In this document: positions 57,441 to 64,000 of the stretch, in pieces
How positions within the stretch are numbered: the stretch's first letter is position 1
Layout: every line of letters starts with the position of its first letter
From: Nyssa sinensis
Lineage: Eukaryota > Streptophyta > Magnoliopsida > Cornales > Nyssaceae
Reading direction: 5' to 3'
DNA: 64,000 nt
Assembly (NCBI GenBank): GCA_008638375.1
Contig: CM018041.1
Location: 17,134,453-17,198,452 of the forward strand
Notes under the pieces: model-generated
The model's database searches: none
What the model saw: only the letters and a program-made list of their open reading frames with translations
Told to the model about the DNA's origin: nothing
Translations under genes and position numbers: made by a program

Positions 57441-58673
57441 AAGATGGACCAGGCTCGGAAGACCTGTGTATTATAGATGTACCAAGTCCTAAGACTTGTG
57501 CATTATAGATGGACCAAGTACGAAGACTTGTACATTATGGACCAGGCTCTGGAGGCTTGTGCATTATAGATGGACCAAGTACGAAGACTTGTACATTATG
57601 GACCAGGCTCTGGAGGCCTGTGCATTATAGATGAACCAAGTACGAAGACTTGTAGATTATGGACCAGGCTCTAGAGGCCTGTGCATTATAGATGGACCAA
57701 GTACGAAGACTTGTACATTATGGACCAGGCTCTAGAGGCCTGTACATTATAGATGAACCAAGTACGAAGACTTGTACATTATGGACCAGGCTCTGGAGGC
57801 CTGTGCATTATGGATGGACCAAGTACGAAGACTTGTACATTATGGACCAAGCTCTGGAGGCCTGTGCATTATGGATGGACCAAGTACGAAGACTTGTACA
57901 TTATGGACCAGGCTCTGGAGGCCTGTGCATTATAGATGGACCAAGTACGAAGACTTGTACATTATGGACCAGGCTCTGGAGGCCTGTGCATTATAGATGG
58001 ACCGAGTACGAAGACTTGTACATTATGGACTAGGCTCTAGAGGCCTGTGCATTATAGATGGACCAAGTACGAAGACTTGTACATTATGGACCAGGCTCTG
58101 GAGGCCTGTATATTATAGATGGACCACGTACAAAGACTTGTACATTATGGACCAGGCTCTGGAGGCCTGTGAATTATAGATGAACCAAGTACGAAGACTT
58201 GTACATTATGGACCAGGCTCTAGAGGCCTGTGCATTATGGATGGACCAAGTACGAAGACTTGTACATTATGGACCAGGCTCTGGAGGCCTGTGCATGATA
58301 GATAGACCAAGTACGAAGACTTGTACATTATGGACCAGGCTCTAGAGGCCTGTACATTATAGATGGACCAAGTACGAAGACTTGTACATTATGGACCAGG
58401 CTCTAGAGGCCTGTGCATTATAGATAGACCAAGTACGAAGACTTGTACATTATGGACCAGGCTCTAAAGGCCTGTGCATTATAGATGGACCAAGTACGAA
58501 AACTTGTACATTATAGACCAGGCTCTAGAGGCCTGTTCATTATAGATGGACCAAGTACGAAGACTTGTACATTATGGACCAGGCTCTGGAGGCCTGTGCA
58601 TTATAGATGGACCAAGTACTAAGACTTGTACATTATGGACCAGGCTCTAGAGGCCTGTGCATTATAAGATGAA
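57441..58673. repeat. 61-bp tandem array (about 20 copies) in the Tat 3' region
   Basis: Each unit joins a 32-bp half (agatggaccaagtacgaaga...) and a 29-bp half (ggaccaggctctggaggcct...), both variants of one ~32-bp monomer and both ending cattat. The first monomers on the left (57441-57540) are simple ~32-bp units before the 61-bp period sets in. Because 61 is not a multiple of 3, long open frames across it are artefacts. It lies between the integrase and the antisense ORFs. Confidence 0.95.
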
Positions 58674-58805
58674 CATTCTATGGAAGTAAAAGAAAGAAAC
58701 ATCTCTATTGATAATACTTCTGTAAATGTTCCACGTTCCACAGCCTAGGAATAGGCTTCCCAGTCATGTCTTCTAGCCAGTAGGTGGTAGGCCTAACGAC
58801 CTTCG

Positions 58806-59700
58806 TTACTTTATAGGGGCCTTCCCAGTTTGGTGACAGCTTTCCATAGTGGGATCCTTGGTGTTTTGAAAGACTCTTCTTAAGACAAAGTCCTCAACTT
58901 GAAAGCTAACCGTCTTGAGCCCCACCTTGGATTTGTCAACTATTCTCTGCTGGTAGGCTTTCATCCTGATACTGGCTTGGTCCATTCTTTCTTCAAGCAA
59001 ATCCAAATTTTTCATCAGCTGTTGATCATTGGATTCTTGCTCAAAAGCTTCAGTCCTCAAGGTTGGCATACCGATCTCAATCGGAATTACTACTTCTGTA
59101 CCATAAGCCAGTGAGAAGGGAGTTTCATAAGTGGGAGTTCTTCTAGGTTGTCCTGTAGGCCCAAAGAACTCCAGGAAGTTCCTCTGCCCACTTTCCTTTG
59201 GCCTGTTCCAACCTTTTCTTTAATACGTCAAGGATCGTTCAGTTGGTGACCTCTGCTTGCCCATTTGCTTGTGGATGGCCTGGAAAGGCAAAGTGTTGCC
59301 TAATGTTGAGATTTTCACAGAATTTCTTGAAGCCTTTACCAGTGAACTGCGTCCCATTATCAGAGATAATCACACGTGGTATACCGAACCTGCAAACGAT
59401 GTTCTTCCAGGTGAAGTTCTCAACTTCCTTTTCTGTGATATGTGTTAGGGGTTCAGCTTCGGCCCACTTAGAGAATAGTCAATGGCTACCAAGAGATACT
59501 TCCTGTTTGGTGGGGCCCTTGGTAATGGACCCACGATGTCCATCTCCCACTAAGCAAAGGGCCAAGGACTAGGAATCGGGATGAGCTCGTGATGAGGCTG
59601 ATGTTGATATGGGGCAAATCTTTGGCATTTGTCGCACTTCTGAACATACTCCTTAGCCTGCTTTAGCATGCTAGGCCAGTAATAGCCCTGAGACAAAGCT
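58806..59700 (-). pseudogene. Tat element integrase
   Basis: HHCC zinc finger: the two histidines ([13 protein letters not shown]) are in the preceding frame and KCDKCQRF lies near 59630. Core pieces MDIVGPLP and the SDNGTQF-type region lie near 59540-59340. The C-terminal part (MPTLRTEAFEQES, ERMDQASIRMKAYQQR, VEDFVLRRVF) is open at 58806-59069. Several frameshifts and stops. No chromodomain is seen, as usual for Tat. Confidence 0.8.
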
Positions 59701-60530
59701 CAATGAGCTATAGTTCTGCCCCCATTATGATTCTCGCAAATTCCCTCGTGTATTTCAGCCAAGACATATTGTGATTCATCTGGAGCTAAGCATTTTAACA
59801 GAGGTTGAGAATACGACCTTCTGTACAGCTTGTTGTTCAAGATCAGGTACCAAGCCGTTCTGATTTGGATTCTCCTGGCTTTGTTCTTGTCTTCTGGGAG
59901 GAGCCTGGATTGTAGGTACTGGAGGATTGAAGTCATCCAGTTCTGGGGCTGTTCAGCAATTTGAGCAACTTGGGCTTCCTCTATGCTAGGTCCTGGCTGA
60001 TAGGAGATTTTTACTGTGGAGTTTGCTTCAGACTTTAGGCGGGACGCCATGTTAGCCAAAGCATCTGCTCTGCAGTTCTGGCTTCTTTCAATTTTCTGGA
60101 TAGTGAATGTCTGGAAGGATTGCTTTAAGTGGTTCACCAGTTCGGAGTACCGAAGCATCCTATCATCTTTAATGAAGAATTCTCCCAAGTCTTGGCTTAC
60201 CACCAGTTGGGAGTCTGAGAAGACTTTGAGGTTCTGAACCTCGCACTCCAGGGCCAACTTGATGCCTAAGATTAGGGCTTCATATTCTGCTTCATTGTTG
60301 GAAGCTTTGAATCCTAAGCTGATTGCTTTTTATGACGTGAGCCTATCAGGGGACTGTAGTACCAGGCCTATTCCCGAGCCTTGATCGGTTGACGATCCAT
60401 CGATGTAGAGCAGCCAGGTTCCCGAGGCTTCGATGAGTTGTGCCTTGTCTTGAAGTGCCTGGGGTGAACTCGGCAACAAAATCAGCCAAGGCCTGCCCTT
60501 TGATAGAGTTTCGAGGCACATATGATATGT
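59701..60530 (-). pseudogene. Tat element second RNase H and linker to integrase
   Basis: WLLYIDGSSTDQGSGIGLVL (first Asp) is in the 60330-60521 frame, followed by a stop at 60327-60329. The frame at 59700-60257 then has VFSDSQLVV (second Asp) and [12 protein letters not shown] (last Asp), then a linker. A complete second RNase H next to a degenerate first one is diagnostic of Tat. Confidence 0.85.
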
Positions 60531-61347
60531 CGAATTCCCCTAGCTCCGCAGACCATTTCACTAACCTTCCCGATACCTTAGGTTTCCTCAATATTGATTT
60601 CAGAGGATAGGCAGTTGGGATTTCAATTGGATGGGCTTGGAAATAAGGTCGGAGCTTTCGAGCTGATATGACCAAGGCATAGGCTAGCTTTTCCACTTCT
60701 GGATATCTTTTTCCCGTGTCAAGTAGTGCCCTAATGACGTAGAATATGGGCCTCTGTACTCCTCTGTCCTGTCTGACTAATGCGGAGCTGACCGCGTTTT
60801 CAGAGACTGTAAGGTACAAGAGTAGCTTTTCTCTTTGTACTGGTTTCGACAGAAGTTCTGGAGAGGCTAGATACTCCTTCAATTCTTGAAAAGCTTTCTC
60901 GCATTCTTCCGTCCACTGTAAAGCTTTGTTGCCCTTCAGAGCTTTGAAGAAAGGTAGGCAACGATCCATGAATTTGGAGATAATTCTGTTTAGCGCTGCG
61001 ATTCTTCGATTCAGTGCCTGAATGTCCTTTTTGATTTTTGGTGACTTCGGTCCAATCAAAGCTTGGATCTGAGTGGGGTCTGTTTCGATACCCCTCTGAG
61101 AGACAATGTATCCCAAGAATTTTCCCTTCGTAACCCCGAAGGTACATTTCGATGGGTTGAGCTTCATCTTGTGCTGTCTAAGGATATCAAAGGTCTGGGC
61201 TAAGTGCTGGAGGTGACTACCTTTCTGCAGACTTTTGACCAGCATGTCATCGATGTATACCTCCATGGTGCTGCCGAGCAGTGGGCTGAACATCTTGTTC
61301 ACCAACCGTTGGTAAGTGGCTCCAGCGTTCTTCAAACCAAAAGGCAT
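60346..61347 (-). pseudogene. Tat element reverse transcriptase (C-terminal) and first RNase H
   Basis: 333 codons from MPFGLKNAGATYQRLVNKMF, with active-site VYIDDMLVKS, TFGVTKGKFLGYIV, and the RNase H-like stretch LLLYLTVSENAVSSALVR followed by KRYPEVEKLAYALV. A TGA at 61366-61368 separates it from the N-terminal RT frame, and a frameshift near 60470 separates it from the second RNase H. Confidence 0.9.
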
Positions 61348-61368
61348 TACTTTGTAACAGTAGAGACC

Positions 61369-61905
61369 TCATTCGGTTATGAAGGCTGTCTTCTCTTGAT
61401 CTGGAGGGTACATCTGAATTTGGTTGTACCCAGAATAGGCATCCATGAAGCTCATGAGCTCATGCCCCACAGTGGTGTCAACCAATTGATCTATCCTTGG
61501 CAGTGGAAAGCTGTCTTTGGGGCACGCCTTATTGAGGTCTGTATAATCAACGCAGACTCTCAACTTGCCATTTTTTTTCTTGACCAGGACAGTATTGGCT
61601 AGCCACTCAGGATAGAACACTTCCCGTATCATCCTGGCTTCAAGCAGCCTCTGGACTTCTTCATTTATAATCTGATGTCGTTCAGGAGCAATCAGTCTTC
61701 TCTTCTGTCTGACTGGTGGATGATCTGGATCTACCATCAGCTTGTGAGTTATGAGGCTAGGGTCTATACCCTCCATGTCTCTGGTCTCCCAAGCAAATAT
61801 AGAGAGGTTGTTTTTCAGAAACCTGACTATCTTCTCCTGCTCGGGGTGCGTCAGATCTGGGCTGATGTATAAATAACGCCCCTCTAATTCTGAACTAACC
61901 AACAC
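61369..61905 (-). pseudogene. Tat element reverse transcriptase, N-terminal part
   Basis: Contains FAWETRDMEGIDPSLITHKL, VKKKNGKLRVCVDYTDLNKA, CPKDSFPLPRIDQLVD and SFMDAYSGYNQI (first catalytic Asp), ending TAFITE before a TGA where the family has Arg. An upstream frameshift separates it from the gag-protease frame. Confidence 0.9.
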
Positions 61906-62127
61906 TTTGGTGGGCTCGCCAATGGGTTTGGCTCGGTTGTCTCGTCCCTTTGGGCTGAGGGGTTCTTCAATGCTGGATGGGCAAACTTCCTCCTCGGGAG
62001 TGTGGGTGAGAACTGGATTTGCACAGTCCCGAGTGTACTGTAATTGCTATTTGGTGGCCTTCTCCTTGAGTGCAATAGCATGGCACTCCCAGGAGGTTGG
62101 CTGACACCCTCTGACAGAGTGAACGTT

Positions 62128-63597
62128 CTAGTTGTGGACATACTTCAGACACTGATGGAGGGTCGAGGTGACCACCCCTATCTGGTGCAACCATGGTCTC
62201 CCAATTATGACATTGTAGGGAGATTTCATATTCAACACCATATACTCTGAGATGGTGGTCTTCTGCCCTTCTCCCTCTCCCACAGTAGTAGGAAGGTCGA
62301 TTCTCCCTAATAGGGTGCTGAGATTGCCATCGAAGGCTGCCATCACGGCAGTAGTAGGCTTGATGTTTTCATGGTCCATTCCCATCTGTTTGAGTGGCTC
62401 ATGGAATAGTATATTAACGGAGCTGCCAGTATCGACCAGGACTCTCCTAATCTCAAAGTTGGCGATTTTGAGAGTGATGACGAAGGCATCACTGTGAGGG
62501 CAGTGTACCCCCACTAAGTCCTGTTCAGTGAATTGGATCTCTGGTGCTGGCTTGAGCCTTTTTTCCATATTGGAGATCTGCAATACGTCCGGGGCAGCTC
62601 TAGCCTCCTGAGCATATCTCTTTCTTGCCCTGTTTGACTTTCCTGTAATAGGAGAGTCGGCATGGAGGACGTAAATAACATGGTTGTTCTGCCTCTGGGG
62701 CTCGTTTCGTCCTTCCCTATGCTCCTGTCTCTGCTCGGGCCTCTGGTCTGGCCGTTGTTGAGGCTTGTCTTCTTGGGGGTTCTGCCTTCCGTCTTGCTTG
62801 ACGAACTCCCAAAGACGCCCCTTCTTTATGAGTTGCTCTATCTCGTACCGGAGGGTCCTGTATGAGTTAGTTGTATGTCCATGATCTTTATGGAAATTAC
62901 AATACTTACTTTGGTCCCAAAGACTAGGATCTTCTTTGATTGGTTCTGGCCGCCTCGGGTTTTCCCGATCTCGAATCTGCCGGAGTACCTGGTTCGGTGT
63001 AGTGTTCAAAGGAGTAAAGTTAGTGAACTCCCTTGGTCCGGAATTATACACAGCTTTAGGTGCTGTTCTCTTCTTTGGGCTCCTGGCCCTCTTCTTGCTG
63101 GAGTCTCTTCTGTGGTCTTCCTTCTTGTGATCCTCCCTCTTTGGATTATCCCTCTGGGTCTGATCTTTGCCCTTCTGGGATGTGCGGTTGGCTTCTTCCA
63201 AGTTGATGTACTTCTTGGCCCGATCCATTAATGCTGCCATGTCGGCTGAAGGGCTTTTTGTCAAGGAATCTTTAAAGCCACCGTGAGCAAGTCCAGCAGT
63301 TAAGGCAACCACAAGGAATTTTGGGCTGCAGTCAGTGATCTCCATGAGTTCGGCATTGAAGCTCGCAATGTAGGCTCTGAGGGACTCCTCCTTAGTCTGC
63401 TTGACATTTAACAGGAATTTTGGTCCCCTTCTGAGCCTTTTGCTGGTCATAAACCTGTCTAGGAATTGTCTACCGAGCTCGTAGAAGCTGGTAATTGAGT
63501 TCGGAGGGAGGTTATGGAACCATTTCAGAGCAGTTCCCTTCAAGCTAGTCATGAAAGTCTGGCATATAAAAGCATCAGAGGCCCCGTGGAGGGCCAT
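62128..63597 (-). pseudogene. Tat element gag and protease (489 codons open)
   Basis: The gag core reads MALHGASDAFICQTFMTSLK, WFHNLPPNSITSFYELGRQF and YIASFNAELMEI, followed by a charged linker and the CNFHKDHGHTTNSY zinc-binding segment, where the last Cys of the family is Tyr. The protease active site VLVDTGSSVNIL is intact at about 62418-62445, followed by YNVIIGRPWLHQ. It is in frame with 63604-63819 except for a TAG at 63601-63603. Confidence 0.9.
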
Positions 63598-63603
63598 TGT
63601 ATG

Positions 63604-64000
63604 CTAGTATTGCGAGAGATGATCTCTTGGGTCTCCAGACCCGTCGTACAGGGTGAACTTTGGCACCATGAACTTTCTGGGCCTTTCTTCTGACATGATG
63701 GCGTGAGTGAATGGGGTGGCAAGTTTTCTGAGCAGCCGGGCTAACTCATCTTGCTCTGGAGGGTTCTGGGCACCTCTCAAAGCAATTGTTTGGTCCATAG
63801 ATTCGGCAATTTCTTCCACCCTCCGTGGGTCTCTGAGTCTGACATCTTGTGAACCTTGCCTTGCAGCCTCGACTTTAGGGTAGTCGGGCTGAGTACGTCC
63901 CTTGGACGGAAGAGGGATCCGAACCGGAGGGATTGGTGCTGCATGGGGATGAGGCCCCTATGGTGCCGGATGCACTCCCGAAGGCCTTAGAGTTGGGGCT
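63604..64000 (-). pseudogene. Tat element gag, N-terminal part (runs off the edge)
   Basis: Open frame MEEIAESMDQTIALRG..., with FMVPKFTLYDGSGDPRDHL, the conserved entry to the gag core, interrupted by TAG at 63601-63603. Sequence to 64000 is the upstream low-complexity, Pro/Arg-rich part of gag. Confidence 0.8.

Larger units (their letters stand above)
52556..64000 (-). mobile_element. Ty3/gypsy retrotransposon, Tat lineage (runs off the right edge)
   Basis: The 3' LTR is at 52556-53368 and a polypurine tract at 53369-53384. The minus-strand order from the right edge is gag, PR, RT, RH, a second RNase H, IN, and then a long 3' region. The double RNase H, the RT wording (YIDDMLVK, MPFGLKNAGATYQR) and an antisense ORF between pol and the 3' LTR are hallmarks of the Tat group (Retand, Grande, Ogre relatives). 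The possible left target duplication is TAAAA (52551-52555). The 5' LTR is outside the window. All frames have stops or shifts. Confidence 0.92.

Noticed and set aside
57692..58179. Several 60-113 codon open frames repeating 'VRRLVHYGPG'-like peptides
   Set aside because: They are forced by the 61-bp tandem repeat in whichever frame lacks stops; no start context and no expected protein.
62252..63231. Plus-strand frames opposite Tat gag
   Set aside because: Shadows of the minus-strand gag-protease frame.

Overview
The window is nuclear DNA of a flowering plant, probably a dicot. The evidence is genes split by GT-AG introns, AT-rich spacers full of AT and GA microsatellites, and dense nested LTR retrotransposons, hAT and PIF/Harbinger elements and SINE-like repeats. 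I cannot name the species.

Host genes are few. Positions 1-3029 hold the 3' half of a cellulose-synthase-like A gene (glucomannan 4-beta-mannosyltransferase, GT2). All seven visible exons have correct splice sites, but five single-base indels break the last three. A tRNA-Leu(UAA) gene lies on the minus strand at 3966-4048. Two intact five-exon cytochrome P450 genes of the CYP714 type (CYP72 clan) lie at 17189-19500 and 35544-38726. Each encodes 514 residues, with about 25 differences between them.

The P450 genes are part of a large tandem segmental duplication: copy A about 9240-20817, copy B about 22345-40052, and a partial copy C at 49357-52555. Copy B is longer mainly because a Ty1/copia element (26267-31391) landed in a PIF/Harbinger element that is still whole in copy A. 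Copy C keeps two sequence blocks of which copies A and B have each lost a different one. It is cut by the last retrotransposon just where the road to a third P450 gene would begin, so a third gene may lie beyond the right edge. A smaller tandem duplication (about 4341-7440 and 7479-9480) lies to the left. It carries a decayed RNase H-like fragment and, in its first unit only, a 644-bp hAT element with a perfect 8-bp target duplication.

From 40053 the sequence is nested transposons. A minus-strand copia element truncated at its integrase (40053-49356) has been hit twice by members of one family with LTRs over 3 kb, now seen as solo LTRs at 40650-43699 and 44571-48257. Copy C follows, interrupted by a 2.1-kb non-autonomous LTR element (50271-52364). 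That element carries, in sense orientation, the first exon, splice donor and flanks of a host glycine-rich RNA-binding protein gene (GRP7-type RRM). From 52556 to the window end is a Ty3/gypsy element of the Tat lineage on the minus strand (gag-PR-RT-RH-second RH-IN). It has an antisense extra ORF with a coiled coil and a 61-bp tandem array built from two diverged ~30-bp monomers between pol and the 3' LTR. All transposon reading frames seen here carry stops or frameshifts.
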